DNA of 63,159 bases from Corynebacterium senegalense (lineage in GTDB: Bacteria > Actinomycetota > Actinomycetes > Mycobacteriales > Mycobacteriaceae), in contig NZ_LS990887.1 in assembly GCF_900411315.1 (NCBI RefSeq), positions 445,554 through 508,712 on the forward strand, read 5' to 3'. The notes under the pieces are model-generated. The model worked only from the letters and a program-made list of their open reading frames with translations. It was not told the DNA's origin and did not search any database. A program made the translations under genes and the position numbers. Numbering within the stretch: the first letter of the stretch is position 1; each line of letters begins with the position of its first letter. Positions 49,331-59,752 of the stretch are shown here, piece after piece.

Positions 49331-50260
49331 TCAGCCCTGGGTCAGTTCGGCCGTGGCGGGCCCGGCGATCTCCAGATCGATCACGCGCAGCGCGGCCTCG
49401 CGGGCGGCGTCGAGGATCTTCTCCGGCACGGGCTCGGTGCTCAGCACCAGCGCGGTCGGGCCCGCGCCCGACAGGAACGCGGCGTAACCGCGGTTGCGCA
49501 GGTGGTTGACCCACTCCGAGGTCACCGGCAGCACGTCGGCGCGGTACGGCTGGTGCAGCCGGTCGCGCGTGCCCTCCCACAAAAGCTCCGGGTGGTGCTG
49601 GATGGCCACCGTCATCACGGCCGTGCGCGAGACGTTGAAGCGGGCGTCGGTATGCGTGACGTGGCTGGGCAGCACCTTGCGCACCGCGTTGGTGGAGGCG
49701 TGGAAGTCGGGCACCAGCGCCGTCGCGCGGATCGAGGGGTGGACGTCGATGCCCACCGCCCGGTAGGAGGGGTGCGAGACGCCGTCGACGGGCACATCGG
49801 TCCAGGAGACCACCGCCCCGCCGAGCACGGAGGCGGCGGCGTTGTCGGGGTGGCCCTCGAAGGCCGATGCCAGCTGCACCACCTTCTCGGTGTCGAGCGG
49901 GGATCCCGCCAGGGTGTTCGCGGCCACGACGCCGGCGACGGCGGCGGAGGCGGACGAGCCCAGCCCGCGGGACTGCGGGATGGCGTTGGTGCAGGCGATC
50001 CTCAGCCCGGGCGCCTCGACGTCGGCGGCCTTCAGCCCCGAGCGGATCGCCTTGACCACGAGGTGGGAGGAGTCGCGGGGCAGCTCGTCGGCGCCCTCGC
50101 CGAAGATGTCGATCTCGAGGCCGGAGGCGGTGACCTCCACCTCGACGGTGTCGTAGATGCCCAGGGCCAGGCCGAGGGTGTCGAAGCCGGGCCCGAGGTT
50201 CGCCGAGGAGCCCGGGACGGTGACGGTGGCCTTCAGGCCGACGGGAAGTTCGATCGCCAT
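49331..50260 (-). CDS. thrB: Homoserine kinase
   Basis: 309 residues, GHMP kinase. Phosphorylates homoserine on the way to threonine. [16 protein letters not shown] at the start, ATP loop [16 protein letters not shown] in the middle and GAGPTALVL near the end are the three GHMP motifs. It follows hom after 11 bp, in one operon. Confidence 0.97.
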   Translation of the reverse strand: MAIELPVGLKATVTVPGSSANLGPGFDTLGLALGIYDTVEVEVTASGLEIDIFGEGADELPRDSSHLVVKAIRSGLKAADVEAPGLRIACTNAIPQSRGLGSSASAAVAGVVAANTLAGSPLDTEKVVQLASAFEGHPDNAAASVLGGAVVSWTDVPVDGVSHPSYRAVGIDVHPSIRATALVPDFHASTNAVRKVLPSHVTHTDARFNVSRTAVMTVAIQHHPELLWEGTRDRLHQPYRADVLPVTSEWVNHLRNRGYAAFLSGAGPTALVLSTEPVPEKILDAAREAALRVIDLEIAGPATAELTQG

Positions 50261-50271
50261 GCCGCCCCCCT

Positions 50272-51624
50272 TTACGCATCGAGGCGGATGACGGAGTTGA
50301 CCGCGCGCACGTCCTCGTGCTCGGTGAGCTTCGCGACGATCGCCTGCAGGTCCTTCTCCAGCGCCTTGTGCGTCACCACGATCAGGTGGGCCTCCTCGCC
50401 GGACTCCTCCTGGCGCACCGCAGACAGCGACACCCCGGCCTCCGCGAACTTCTGAGCGAGGTCGGAGAGCACGCCGACGCGGTCGTTGACCGTCATGTTG
50501 ATGTGGTAGCGGGTGGGCACCTCGCCGAAGTCCACCACCGGGTAGTTCGCGTAGGGGTTCTCGGCCGGGGCGCGCCCGCCGTGCACCTTGTTGCGCGCGG
50601 CGCCGACGAGGTCGCCGAGGACGGCCGAGGCGGTCGGGGCGCCGCCGGCGCCGTTGCCGTAGAACATGAGGCGCCCGGCGGCCTCCGCCTCGACGAAGAT
50701 GGCGTTGTAGGACTTGTCCACGCTGGCCAGCGGGTGCTCGTTGGGCACCAGCGTGGGGTGCACGCGCGCGTTGACGCCCACAGTGTTTCCCTCCTCGTCG
50801 GTGAGGCGTTCGCAGATGGCGAGCAGCTTGATGGTCTCGTCGGAATTCTTCGCTGCCTCGATGTCGTCGGCGGTGATCTTGGTGATGCCCTCGCAGTAGA
50901 CGTCATCGTAGGTGACGCGGGTGTGGAAACCCATCGACGCCAGGATGGCCGCCTTGGAGGCGGCGTCGTGGCCCTCGACGTCGGCGGTCGGGTCCGCCTC
51001 GGCGTAACCCAGGCGGGTTGCCTCGGCCAGGGCGTCCTCGTAGCTCATGCCCGTGGAGGCCATCGCGTCGAGGATGAAGTTGGTGGTGCCGTTGACGATG
51101 CCGGAGATGCGCTGGACCTGGTCGCCGGCCAGCGAGCGGCGCAGCATGCCGACGACCGGGATTGCGGCGGCGACGGCGGCCTCGTAGTAAAGGTCCACGC
51201 CAGCCTCGTTGGCGGCGTCGGAAAGCTCGTCGGCGTGGGCCGCGACGAGCGCCTTGTTGGCTGTGACGACGGACTTGCCGTTCTTCAGCGCCTCGAGCAC
51301 GAGCTCGCGCGGGTAGTCGATCCCGCCGATCAGCTCGACGACGACGTCCACGTCGTCGCGGGCGACGAGGCTGCGCGCGTCGTCGGTCAGCTCGATGCCC
51401 TGCACCTCGGGCGCGTCCCGGTGCTTGTCCAGGTTGGACACGGCGACACCGCGGACCTCGATGCGCCCGCCGATGCGGTGCTCGAGGTTGTCGGAGAACT
51501 CCCCGATGAGGCGCAGGACCTCGGTGCCGACGGTGCCCTTGCCGAGGATGGCCACGCCGACGGCCTCGCCAATTCCCTTGCCGGGGTAGTTCCCGTTGCG
51601 GTTTTCGGCATGTGTCGCAGTCAT
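50272..51624 (-). CDS. hom: Homoserine dehydrogenase
   Basis: 450 residues. Reduces aspartate semialdehyde to homoserine, the branch point to threonine and methionine. N-terminal Rossmann motif [14 protein letters not shown], catalytic [11 protein letters not shown] and [16 protein letters not shown], and a C-terminal ACT domain (about 370-450) that binds threonine for feedback control. GAGGAAC precedes the ATG. It has its own promoter in the 100-bp gap after lysA. Confidence 0.97.
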   Translation of the reverse strand: MTATHAENRNGNYPGKGIGEAVGVAILGKGTVGTEVLRLIGEFSDNLEHRIGGRIEVRGVAVSNLDKHRDAPEVQGIELTDDARSLVARDDVDVVVELIGGIDYPRELVLEALKNGKSVVTANKALVAAHADELSDAANEAGVDLYYEAAVAAAIPVVGMLRRSLAGDQVQRISGIVNGTTNFILDAMASTGMSYEDALAEATRLGYAEADPTADVEGHDAASKAAILASMGFHTRVTYDDVYCEGITKITADDIEAAKNSDETIKLLAICERLTDEEGNTVGVNARVHPTLVPNEHPLASVDKSYNAIFVEAEAAGRLMFYGNGAGGAPTASAVLGDLVGAARNKVHGGRAPAENPYANYPVVDFGEVPTRYHINMTVNDRVGVLSDLAQKFAEAGVSLSAVRQEESGEEAHLIVVTHKALEKDLQAIVAKLTEHEDVRAVNSVIRLDA

Positions 51625-51683
51625 GTTCCTCGCTTGCTCCTGTCGTCGCAGTGGTTGGCTAACAGTGGGTAAGTGTACCGCTC

Positions 51684-51691
51684 AGTCTATA
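51684..51691 (-). promoter_or_regulatory. Probable -10 box of hom-thrB
   Basis: TATAGACT on the minus strand (TAGACT as the -10 hexamer), about 60 nt before the hom start. A second candidate TACACT is at 51672-51677. No strong -35. Confidence 0.4.
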
Positions 51692-51724
51692 TTGCGCGGC
51701 GATAATATTCGCTCCGGCCGCGGG

Positions 51725-53062
51725 CTAGTACTCGCGGGCCAAGATATCCTCGACCGTCTCGCGGCGCACCATCGGCGTGACGCGGCCCGCGCGCACGGAG
51801 ACGACCGCGGGCCGGCCGAAGGAGTTGTAGTTCGAGGCCATGGAGTAGCAGTAGGCGCCGGTCGCGGCGAGGGCGATCAGGTCGCCGCTGGTGACGTCGT
51901 CGGGCCAGGCGGCGTCGTTGATGAGGATGTCGCCGGACTCGCAGTGCGAGCCGACCAGCCTCGTGTCCACCGGGGCGCCGTCGGTGAAGCGGTTGACCAC
52001 GCGGCCGTCATAGGCGGACTCGTAGAGCGCCGGGCGGATGTTGTCGCTCATCCCGCCGTCGACGGAGATGTAGCGCCGCGTGGTGGTGTAGGAGGTGTGG
52101 ACGTCCTTGATCGTGCCGGCGGTGTAGACCGTGACGGTCGAGGGTCCGGCAATCGCGCGTCCGGGCTCGACCACCACGGTTGGCGCCGCGATTCCCAGCT
52201 CGTCGGCCACGGCGCGCACCTCGCGAAGAAGGTCGCCGGCGACGGCGCTGACGTCGAGGGGTTCCTCCTCCGTCATGTACGCGATGCCGTAGCCGCCGCC
52301 GAGGTCGAGGTACTCGAGCGCGATGGAGCACTCCTCCCAGATCCGGCGGTAGAGCTTGAGCACGCGCTCGGCGGCCAGCTTGAAGCCCTCGGCGTCGAAG
52401 ACCTGGGAGCCGACGTGGCAGTGCAGGCCCGTCAGCGACAGGTGCGGGGCCTCGATCGCATCCACGGCCGCCTTGAACGCCGAGCCGGAGGCGAGCGAGA
52501 GGCCGAACTTCTGGTCCTCGTGGCTGGTGGCGATGAACTCGTGGGTGTGCGCGTCGACGCCCGGCTTGACGCGCACGAAGACCTCCTGGGTGGCGCCGTA
52601 CTCCCCCGCCACGGCGTTGAGCTCGGCGAGCTCCTGGTGGGAGTCGATCACCACGTGGCCGACCCCGGCCTCCACGCAGAGCCGGAGGAAGGAGCCGGAC
52701 TTGTTGTTGCCGTGCACCGTGATCCGCTCGGCCGGGAAGTTCGCGGCGAGCGCGATGCGCAGCTCGTTCTCGCTGGCGACGTCCAGGGCCAGGCCCTCCT
52801 CGTCCACCCAGCGGGCGATCTGGCGGGTGAGGAAGGCCTTGGAGGCGTAGTGGACGTTGCCCGGCCCGCCGAAGGCGCGCGCCATGTCGCGGCAGCGGGA
52901 GCGGAAGTCGTCCTCGTCGACGACCATCACGGGGGTGCCGAATTCCTCGGCGACCTCGGGCAGGGGCACGCCCGCGACGGTGACCACGCCGTCCTCCTGG
53001 CGGGCTGCGCCGCGCGGCCAGACGTGGGCGGGCAGGTCGTTGAAGCTGTCCGGCTGGTGCAC
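51725..53062 (-). CDS. lysA: Diaminopimelate decarboxylase
   Basis: 445 residues, PLP enzyme of the alanine-racemase fold. Converts meso-diaminopimelate to lysine. PLP lysine K75 in [15 protein letters not shown] in the barrel, GGGYGIAY, and CESGDIL from the partner-subunit active-site loop. It is directly downstream of argS (3 bp), the known corynebacterial argS-lysA arrangement. Confidence 0.96.
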   Translation of the reverse strand: MHQPDSFNDLPAHVWPRGAARQEDGVVTVAGVPLPEVAEEFGTPVMVVDEDDFRSRCRDMARAFGGPGNVHYASKAFLTRQIARWVDEEGLALDVASENELRIALAANFPAERITVHGNNKSGSFLRLCVEAGVGHVVIDSHQELAELNAVAGEYGATQEVFVRVKPGVDAHTHEFIATSHEDQKFGLSLASGSAFKAAVDAIEAPHLSLTGLHCHVGSQVFDAEGFKLAAERVLKLYRRIWEECSIALEYLDLGGGYGIAYMTEEEPLDVSAVAGDLLREVRAVADELGIAAPTVVVEPGRAIAGPSTVTVYTAGTIKDVHTSYTTTRRYISVDGGMSDNIRPALYESAYDGRVVNRFTDGAPVDTRLVGSHCESGDILINDAAWPDDVTSGDLIALAATGAYCYSMASNYNSFGRPAVVSVRAGRVTPMVRRETVEDILAREY

Positions 53063-53065
53063 CGT

Positions 53066-54718
53066 CTACATCCTTTCCGGCGCGGAGACGCCCACAAGTC
53101 CGAGGGCGTTTTCCAGGACGTGGCGGGTGGCCATAGCCAGCGCGAGGCGGGCCGCGTGAATCGGCTCGGCGTCCTCGCCCGCCTTGGGCAAGATCTGGCA
53201 GGCGTCGTAGAACTTGTGGAAGCTGCTGGCCAGCTCCTCGGCGTAGCGCGCGATGCGGTGCGGCTCGCGCAGCTCGGCGGCCGCGGCGACGACGGCGGGG
53301 TACTCACCGAGGGTGCGGATGAGCTCGCCCTCCTTCTCGTGGGAAAGCAGGGAGACGTCGGCGTCGGTGTAGCTCACCTCGGCCTCGGCCGCCCTGCGCT
53401 GAATGGAGCACAGGCGCGCGTGGCCGTACTGGACGTAGTAGACGGGGTTGTCGGAGGACTGCTTCGTCCACAGGTCGAGGTCGATGTCCAGGGTCTGGTC
53501 CACCGAGGAGCGCACGAGGGCGTAGCGGGCGCCGTCGACACCGATGGCGTCGACGAGGTCGTCGAGGGTGATGATCGTCCCGGCGCGCTTCGACATCTTC
53601 ACCGGCTGGCCGTCGCGCACCAGGTTGACCATCTGGCCGATGAGCACCTCGACGGCCTCGGGGTCGTAGCCGAGTGCCTGCGCGGCGGCGCGCAGGCGGG
53701 CGATGTAGCCGTGGTGGTCCGCGCCGAGCATGTAAATGGCCAGCGTGTGGCCGCGGTCGAACTTGTCGGCCACGTACGCGATGTCGCCGGCGATGTAGGC
53801 GGCGTTGCCGTCGGACTTGAGCACGACGCGGTCCTTGTCGTCGCCGAGGTCGGTCGAGCGCAGCCACCACGCACCCTCGGCCTCGTAGAGGTTGCCGTTG
53901 TCCTTGAGCGTCTGGATGGCCTTGTTCACGGCGCCCGTGTCGAATAGGGAGTTCTCGTGGAAGTAGACGTCGAAGTCCACGCCGAAGTCGTGCAGCGACT
54001 GCTTGATGTGCGCGAACATCATCTCCACGCCCTCGGCGCGGAAGGTCTCCTGTACCTCGGCGTCGTCGCCTTCGAGGGCGTCGGGCCGCTTCTCGACGAC
54101 CCGGGCGGCGATCTCGGAGATGTAGTCCCCGCCGTAGCCGTCCTCGGGCGTCGGCTCACCCTTCGCCGCGGCGACCAGGGAGCGGGCGAAGCGGTCGATC
54201 TGCCCGCCGTGGTCGTTGAAGTAGTACTCGCGGGTCACCGTCGCCCCGGCCGCCTCCAGCACGCGGCCGAGCGAGTCGCCCACCGCCGCCCAGCGGGTGC
54301 CGCCGAGGTGGATCGGCCCGGTGGGGTTGGCGGAGACGAACTCGAGGTTGATCTTCTGGCCCGCGTAGCCGTGGCTGCGGCCGTACTCGCCACCCTCGCC
54401 GAGGATGTCGGTGACGATCTTGCCCTGGGCGCCGGTGGCCAGGCGCAGGTTGATGAAGCCGGGGCCGGCGACCTCGGCGGTGTCGATGGCGGGGTCGGCC
54501 GCGAGGGCGTCGACAAGCCAGCCGGCGAGCTCGCGCGGGTTGGTGCCAGCTTTCTTGGCCACCTGGAGCGCGACGTTGGTGGCGTAATCGCCGTGCTCGG
54601 GGTTGCGGGGGCGTTCCACGGTCACGGTGTCCGGGACGACGGAGGCGTCGAGGTCGTGGGTGGCGAGCACGCGCGTGGCGGCCTCTTTCACGGTGGTTGC
54701 GAGTTCAGCTGGCGTCAT
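53066..54718 (-). CDS. argS: Arginyl-tRNA synthetase
   Basis: 550 residues, class I. The HIGH motif appears as PIHLGG, and KMSKR as the KMSKS site ([16 protein letters not shown]). The C-terminal anticodon domain ends with [13 protein letters not shown] chose ATG 54718 ([10 protein letters not shown]), which is 8 nt after TAAACT (54727-54732), over a longer frame that extends to 54790. Confidence 0.96.
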   Translation of the reverse strand: MTPAELATTVKEAATRVLATHDLDASVVPDTVTVERPRNPEHGDYATNVALQVAKKAGTNPRELAGWLVDALAADPAIDTAEVAGPGFINLRLATGAQGKIVTDILGEGGEYGRSHGYAGQKINLEFVSANPTGPIHLGGTRWAAVGDSLGRVLEAAGATVTREYYFNDHGGQIDRFARSLVAAAKGEPTPEDGYGGDYISEIAARVVEKRPDALEGDDAEVQETFRAEGVEMMFAHIKQSLHDFGVDFDVYFHENSLFDTGAVNKAIQTLKDNGNLYEAEGAWWLRSTDLGDDKDRVVLKSDGNAAYIAGDIAYVADKFDRGHTLAIYMLGADHHGYIARLRAAAQALGYDPEAVEVLIGQMVNLVRDGQPVKMSKRAGTIITLDDLVDAIGVDGARYALVRSSVDQTLDIDLDLWTKQSSDNPVYYVQYGHARLCSIQRRAAEAEVSYTDADVSLLSHEKEGELIRTLGEYPAVVAAAAELREPHRIARYAEELASSFHKFYDACQILPKAGEDAEPIHAARLALAMATRHVLENALGLVGVSAPERM

Positions 54719-54726
54719 GGGGCACA

Positions 54727-54732
54727 AGTTTA
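54727..54732 (-). promoter_or_regulatory. -10 box of argS-lysA
   Basis: TAAACT on the minus strand, 8 nt before ATG 54718; leaderless start predicted. Confidence 0.45.
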
Positions 54733-54775
54733 AAGCACCCGCGGACACCGCACGCAGCATGCCCACAGCAACCCA

Positions 54776-54798
54776 GGTGCCATAGGTCACACTAATGT
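54776..54798 (+). promoter_or_regulatory. Possible GlxR site and -10 of the lactate operon
   Basis: GGTGCCATAGGTCACA (54776-54791) matches the GlxR consensus at 8 of 10 fixed positions, with one perfect half site. It is followed by TAATGT (54793-54798), a possible -10. CCTTCGGAAGG (inverted repeat) before the start codon could mask the ribosome binding site. Confidence 0.3.
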
Positions 54799-54883
54799 AC
54801 TACCCCTGAATTCGTCACTTTCCTTCGGAAGGTGGCATATTGTTTTGGACACTGAACTTCCCAGACTCGAAAGAGCGTTTTCA

Positions 54884-56566
54884 ATGGATCAATTTCAAGT
54901 GGTCACCGATGCCATCGCTGGCAGTGTGGGTCTTTCGGCGCTGGTGTCTGCCCTACCACTTCTGACCTTTTTCATCATGTTGTTGGGGCTGAAAGCCCGC
55001 GCGCACACGTCGGGTGCTGTAGCACTCGTCGTTGCGCTGCTGGTGGCCATCCTGGGCTTCAACATGCCCACCGGAATGGCACTTTCCGCAGCACTGCGCG
55101 GTGGGCTTTTCGGCCTCTTCCCCATTGTCTTTGTGATCCTGACGGCGATCTGGTTCTACCAAATCACCGTCGCGTCCGGCCGCTTCGAGGACCTGCGCCT
55201 CGTCTTCGACAAGATGGGCAACGGCGACGTGCGCATCCAGACCATGCTCATCGCATTCTGCTTCGGTGGCCTGCTTGAAGCACTCGCCGGCTTCGGTGCG
55301 CCAGTGGCCATCACCGCGACCATGATTCTGGCGCTGGGCATCCCGCCACTAAAGGCCGCAACTGTCGTGCTCATCGCGAACACCGCCCCCGTGGCGTTCG
55401 GCGCCGTGGCGATCCCCATCACCACAGCCGGTGACATGGGCGGCCGCACCCCCGAGCAAACCGAGAACATCGCCGCGATCGTGGGCCACCAGACACCGAT
55501 CCTCGCGTTATTCGTTCCCTTCATCATCGCGCTAATTATCGACGGCTGGCGCGGCGTCCGCGAGACGTTGCCCGCGGCTATTGTAATCGGCGGCTCCTTC
55601 GCCATCGCCCAGTGGTGGACCTCCAACCACTTCGCTTACCAGCTCACTGACGTTGTTGCCTGCATCGTCGCGCTTGGGGCGGCATTCGTGCTCCTACGCT
55701 TTCGGCAGCCCTGCGGTGTCGACGCCATGCGCGAGCGCCTGGGCCTTCCGCACCGCGCCTCTCTGGACGGGGAAGAGGCCGAACTGCCGGCTAACCGAGT
55801 GTTCATGGCGCTTCTGCCGTACGCCGTGGTCGTGGTTGTCTTCGGCCTGGCCAACCTCGGCTCTGCCATCCCGAATTGGCTGAAGCAGTTCAAGATCTCT
55901 TTCCCGTGGCCGGGCCTGGACGGCAAGCTGCTCAATGCAGCAGGTGAACCTGTCAACAGCGACTACTCGTTCGCCTACATCAACAACCCGGGCAGCCTTC
56001 TGGTCATCTCTGCCATTATCGTGACCGTCCTGTACATGGTCTTCAACGAAAACGGACGTTACAGCCTGGCCTGGAGCCAGGTGGGTAAAGAATTCGTGGA
56101 TACTGCCTGGAAGATGCGCTGGTCCGCGTTGACCATCATCCTCGTGCTGGCCCTGGCCTACGTGATGAACTACTCCGGCCAGACTGTCACGATCGGCGAG
56201 TTCTTCGCCAACCTCGGCCCGGCGTTTGCCTTCTTCGCCCCGGTGCTCGGCTGGGTGGGCGTGGCTGTCACCGGCTCGGACACGTCCGCAAACGCTTTGT
56301 TTGCCAACCTGCAGGTCACCGCCGCGCAGAACTTGGGTCTGAACCCGGACCTGTTGCTGGCCGCAAACACCACCGGAGGCGTCGTGGGCAAGATGATTTC
56401 GCCGCAGACGCTCGCCATCGCGGCCACCGCGGTGAACATGGAGGGCAAGGAGTCCGAGATCTTGAAGAAGGTCGTCGGGTGGAGCTTCGGACTCCTCATC
56501 GCGGTATGCGTGATAGTGTTCCTTCAGTCGAACGTCCTCAGCGCGCTTGCGCCGGTCGTTCCGTAA
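54884..56566 (+). CDS. lldP: L-lactate permease
   Basis: 560 residues, LctP family, about 12-14 membrane helices; takes up lactate with protons. Family signature stretches are GGLLEALAGFGAPVAI, GTPFPVAFG-type PVAFGAVAIPI, and GSDTSANALFANLQ near the C-terminus. ATG 54884 has GAAAGAG upstream; TTG 54845, with GGAAGGTGG upstream, would add 13 residues and cannot be excluded. Its codon use contains visibly more A and T than its neighbours. lutABC follows. Confidence 0.93.
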   Translation: MDQFQVVTDAIAGSVGLSALVSALPLLTFFIMLLGLKARAHTSGAVALVVALLVAILGFNMPTGMALSAALRGGLFGLFPIVFVILTAIWFYQITVASGRFEDLRLVFDKMGNGDVRIQTMLIAFCFGGLLEALAGFGAPVAITATMILALGIPPLKAATVVLIANTAPVAFGAVAIPITTAGDMGGRTPEQTENIAAIVGHQTPILALFVPFIIALIIDGWRGVRETLPAAIVIGGSFAIAQWWTSNHFAYQLTDVVACIVALGAAFVLLRFRQPCGVDAMRERLGLPHRASLDGEEAELPANRVFMALLPYAVVVVVFGLANLGSAIPNWLKQFKISFPWPGLDGKLLNAAGEPVNSDYSFAYINNPGSLLVISAIIVTVLYMVFNENGRYSLAWSQVGKEFVDTAWKMRWSALTIILVLALAYVMNYSGQTVTIGEFFANLGPAFAFFAPVLGWVGVAVTGSDTSANALFANLQVTAAQNLGLNPDLLLAANTTGGVVGKMISPQTLAIAATAVNMEGKESEILKKVVGWSFGLLIAVCVIVFLQSNVLSALAPVVP

Positions 56567-56656
56567 CCGACAACTGAATATCGGAGCCCTCGAGGTCGTC
56601 ACAGCATGCGGGGGCTTCCACTTTCCCTGTGATCTCTCAAATTTAGGAGTTCGAAC

Positions 56657-57442
56657 ATGCGAGTAGCACTGTTTTCTACTTGTATCGGCGACGCTCTCTT
56701 CCCCGACGCACACAAGGCCTCCGCCCTCGTGCTGGCCCGCCTCGGCTACGAGGTGGTTTTCCCCGAGGGCCAGACCTGCTGCGGCCAGATGCACGTCAAC
56801 ACCGGTTACCAGCGCCAGGCCGTGCCCATCGTCGAGGCCTACGTCGACGCCTTCTCCGACCCCTCCATCGACTACGTTGTCGCCCCCTCCGGCTCCTGCG
56901 CCGGCGCGGTGCGCCACCAGCACCCCCGGCTCGCCGAGCGCTACGGCACGAAGGGGCTGGCTGAGGCCGCCGCGGCGACCGCGAAGAAGACCTACGAGCT
57001 CACCGAGTTCATCACGGACGTCGCCGGCACCACGGAGCTCGGCGCGTTCTTCCCCCACCGCGTCACATACCACGAATCCTGCCACTCCAAGCGTATCCTC
57101 GGCGTCGGGGAGCGTCCCTACCAGCTGCTGCGCAACGTCGAGGGGCTCGAGCTCGTGGAGCTTCCCCAGCGCGAGGAGTGCTGCGGCTTCGGCGGCACCT
57201 TCGCCCTGAAGATGTCCGAGGTCTCCGCCGCGATGGTGGCCGACAAGGCACGCCACATCAAGGACACCCAGGCCGAGTACGTCACCGCCGGCGACTCCTC
57301 CTGCCTGATGAACATCGCCGGCGCCATGAGCCGCCAGCACCTCGGCGTGCGCGCGCTGCACATCGCCGAGATCCTCGCGTCCACGAAGGAGCACCCGTGG
57401 ACGCCCACCTCGGCGGCCTACTCCAGGGAGGCAATGCTGTGA
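56657..57442 (+). CDS. lutA: Lactate utilization protein LutA (Fe-S oxidoreductase)
   Basis: 261 residues. Two CCG domains typical of heterodisulfide-reductase-type subunits: TCCGQMH (C41, C42) and ECCGFGGTF near residue 175. With LutB and LutC it forms the NAD-independent oxidation of L-lactate to pyruvate. TAGGAGTTCGAAC gives a ribosome binding site. The stop overlaps the lutB start (GTGA). Confidence 0.92.
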   Translation: MRVALFSTCIGDALFPDAHKASALVLARLGYEVVFPEGQTCCGQMHVNTGYQRQAVPIVEAYVDAFSDPSIDYVVAPSGSCAGAVRHQHPRLAERYGTKGLAEAAAATAKKTYELTEFITDVAGTTELGAFFPHRVTYHESCHSKRILGVGERPYQLLRNVEGLELVELPQREECCGFGGTFALKMSEVSAAMVADKARHIKDTQAEYVTAGDSSCLMNIAGAMSRQHLGVRALHIAEILASTKEHPWTPTSAAYSREAML

Positions 57443-58953
57443 AAGTCTCGCTCGGCACCCCCACGATGCCGCCGCGCGCGGCGGGCCCGAACCACCTGCG
57501 CGGGTCGATGAAGTTCCAGAAGAGGGCCCACATCGAGCTTGACGACGCCACCAAGCGCCGCAACCTCAACTACGCCACCACCTCGATCCGCGTGAAGCGC
57601 CAGAACGTCGTCGACGAGGTCGACGACTGGGCCGAGCTGCGCGAGGCCGGCTCCACCATCAAGCGCGACGTGCTGGCCCGCCTGCCCGAGCTGCTCGAGC
57701 AGTTCGAGGCCGCCGTCACCGCCCGCGGCGGGCACGTGCACTGGGCCCGCGACTCCCGCGAGGCCAACGACATCATCCGCGAGCTGATCGAGGACACCGG
57801 CGAGACCGAGGTGGTCAAGATCAAGTCGATGGCCACCCATGAGATCGCGCTGAACGAGGAGCTGGAAAAGGCCGGCATCCACGCCCAGGAGACAGACCTC
57901 GCGGAGCTCATCGTCCAGCTCGGCGAGGACTTCCCCTCCCACATCCTCGTGCCCGCCATCCACCGCAACCGCGCCGAGATCCGCGACATCTTCGTGGAGA
58001 AAATGCCGAACACCGACGACTCGCTGACGGCGGAGCCCGCCGAGCTGGCCGAGGCGGCGCGCACCTTCCTGCGCGAGCAGTTCATGAAGGCCAAGGTGGC
58101 CATCTCCGGCGCCAACTTCGGCATCGCGGAGACCGGCACCGTCTCCATCGTCGAGTCCGAGGGCAACGGGCGCATGTGCCTGACCATGCCCGAGACCCTG
58201 ATCAGCGTGATGGGCGTCGAGAAGCTGCTGCCCACCTTCGAGGACCTCGGGGTGTTTCTGCAGCTGTTGCCCCGTTCCTCCACGGGCGAGCGGATGAACC
58301 CGTACACCTCCCTGTGGTCGGGGGTGACCGAGGGAGACGGCCCGCGCAACTTCCACATCGTGCTGCTGGACAACGGCCGCACCGCCGCGCTGGCCGACCA
58401 GATCGGGCGCGAGGCGCTCAAGTGCATCCGCTGCTCGGCGTGCCTCAACGTCTGCCCCGTCTACGAGCGCGCGGGCGGGCACTCCTACGGCTCCACGTAC
58501 CCGGGGCCGATTGGGGCGATCCTCACCCCGCAGCTCACCGGCATGGACGCGGCGGACGACCCGAACGCCTCCCTGCCCTACGCCTCCTCGCTGTGCGGCC
58601 GCTGCGACGAGGTCTGCCCCGTGAAGATCCCCATCACGGATATCCTGCTGGAGCTGCGCCACCGCAAGGTCGAGGAGCACACCCCGTTCCTTGAGGCGCG
58701 CGCGTTCGGCGCGATCAGCCTGTTCTGGGGCCACCCCGCGCTGTGGGACAAGGCTGTGCGGGCGGTTGCGCTCGGCCGCGTGCTCGGCGGCTTCTCCGGC
58801 CAGATCACCACGCTGCCCGCCCCCATGTCCGGCTGGACGGACTACCGCGACGTGGCGGTGCCCCCGAAGAAGTCCTTCCGCTCGTGGTGGGACTCCGCAG
58901 AGGCCCGCACATTGCTTGACGACGCCCACCGCACCGCCCGGGAGGAAAAGTAG
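57439..58953 (+). CDS. lutB: Lactate utilization protein LutB (LUD + ferredoxin domains)
   Basis: 504 residues. N-terminal LUD domain (about 60-300), then two cysteine clusters for [4Fe-4S] centres: C329, C332, C335 and C339 (CIRCSACLNVC), and C386, C389 and C393 (CGRCDEVC). A DUF3390-like tail ends the protein. GTG 57439 follows GGGAGG and overlaps lutA, so it is translationally coupled. lutC starts right after its stop. Confidence 0.93.
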   Translation: MKVSLGTPTMPPRAAGPNHLRGSMKFQKRAHIELDDATKRRNLNYATTSIRVKRQNVVDEVDDWAELREAGSTIKRDVLARLPELLEQFEAAVTARGGHVHWARDSREANDIIRELIEDTGETEVVKIKSMATHEIALNEELEKAGIHAQETDLAELIVQLGEDFPSHILVPAIHRNRAEIRDIFVEKMPNTDDSLTAEPAELAEAARTFLREQFMKAKVAISGANFGIAETGTVSIVESEGNGRMCLTMPETLISVMGVEKLLPTFEDLGVFLQLLPRSSTGERMNPYTSLWSGVTEGDGPRNFHIVLLDNGRTAALADQIGREALKCIRCSACLNVCPVYERAGGHSYGSTYPGPIGAILTPQLTGMDAADDPNASLPYASSLCGRCDEVCPVKIPITDILLELRHRKVEEHTPFLEARAFGAISLFWGHPALWDKAVRAVALGRVLGGFSGQITTLPAPMSGWTDYRDVAVPPKKSFRSWWDSAEARTLLDDAHRTAREEK

Positions 58954-59601
58954 ATGCCCCGCACACGAAACGACTCCGCGAAGCAGGAAATCCTCTCTCG
59001 CGTGCGCGACGCCCTCGCCCTGTCCGAGGCCCCCGCGCACGTGGAGGTGGCGCGCGGCTACCGCGTCGACTCCCCCGTCGGCCCCGGCGAGCTGCGCGCG
59101 CTGCTTGTCGACCGCCTCCTCGACTACAAGGCCGACGTGGTCGAGACCACCGAGTCCGCGCTCGCCGGCGACCTCGCAGAGGTGCTTCACGGGCGTGGCT
59201 GCCGCAGCGTCGTCTACGCCCCCGGGCTTCCCGACGCCCTGTTCTCCTCCTTCGACGGCGAGGCCCGCCCCGACGACCCCGCCTCCGACCCGCGCTCGCT
59301 GGGCACCGCCGACGCGGTGGTCACCGACTCCCACGTCACCTCCGCGCAGACGGGCACGATCACCCTGGAGGCCGACGAGGTCTGCGGGCGCCGGGCGCTC
59401 AGCCTCGTGCCCGACCGCCACGTGGTCATCGTGCGCGACGACACCGTGGTTTACGGCGTGCCCGAGATGATCGCGCGCATCGACCCCTCGAAGCCGTCTA
59501 CGATGATCTCCGGGCCCTCGGCCACCTCCGACATCGAGCTCGTCCGCGTCGAGGGGGTCCACGGCCCCCGCGACCTGGTTGTCATGCTCGTGGCACCGTA
59601 G
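58954..59601 (+). CDS. lutC: Lactate utilization protein LutC (LUD domain)
   Basis: 215 residues, one LUD domain: DAVVTDSHVTSAQTGTITLE and SGPSATSDIELVRVEGVHGP are family motifs. Third member of the lactate oxidation complex. GAGGAAAAG before the ATG is the ribosome binding site. A strong hairpin follows the stop by 9 bp. No lutR/lldR-type regulator gene is in the window. Confidence 0.92.
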   Translation: MPRTRNDSAKQEILSRVRDALALSEAPAHVEVARGYRVDSPVGPGELRALLVDRLLDYKADVVETTESALAGDLAEVLHGRGCRSVVYAPGLPDALFSSFDGEARPDDPASDPRSLGTADAVVTDSHVTSAQTGTITLEADEVCGRRALSLVPDRHVVIVRDDTVVYGVPEMIARIDPSKPSTMISGPSATSDIELVRVEGVHGPRDLVVMLVAP

Positions 59602-59610
59602 CCGGACACA

Positions 59611-59652
59611 CAGCTGGGCCGGTCACCCTCGAGGAGGGGACCGGCCCAGCTG
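59611..59652 (+). terminator. Terminator of the lut operon
   Basis: CAGCTGGGCCGGT (59611-59623) pairs perfectly with ACCGGCCCAGCTG (59640-59652), 13 bp, loop of 16 nt with a small internal stem. Followed by CTGTCATTGTTT, a moderate U-rich tail. Confidence 0.8.
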
Positions 59653-59653
59653 C

Positions 59654-59729
59654 TGTCATTGTTTCCCGTGCCACGCTTTCCATCGCGCGCAAGGAAAGTA
59701 TGGAACACTGAGCCTGGAAAACAATGACA
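59654..59729 (+). other. Nested inverted repeats upstream of the peptidase gene
   Basis: TGTCATTGTTTCC (59654-59666) is complementary to GGAAAACAATGACA (59716-59729, one extra A); inside it CTTTCC (59676-59681) pairs with GGAAAG (59693-59698). The whole could fold as a two-step stem just before the peptidase start, or be paired protein-binding sites. Confidence 0.45.
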
Positions 59730-59752
59730 CAACCCTGGAAAGGTCCGGCACG

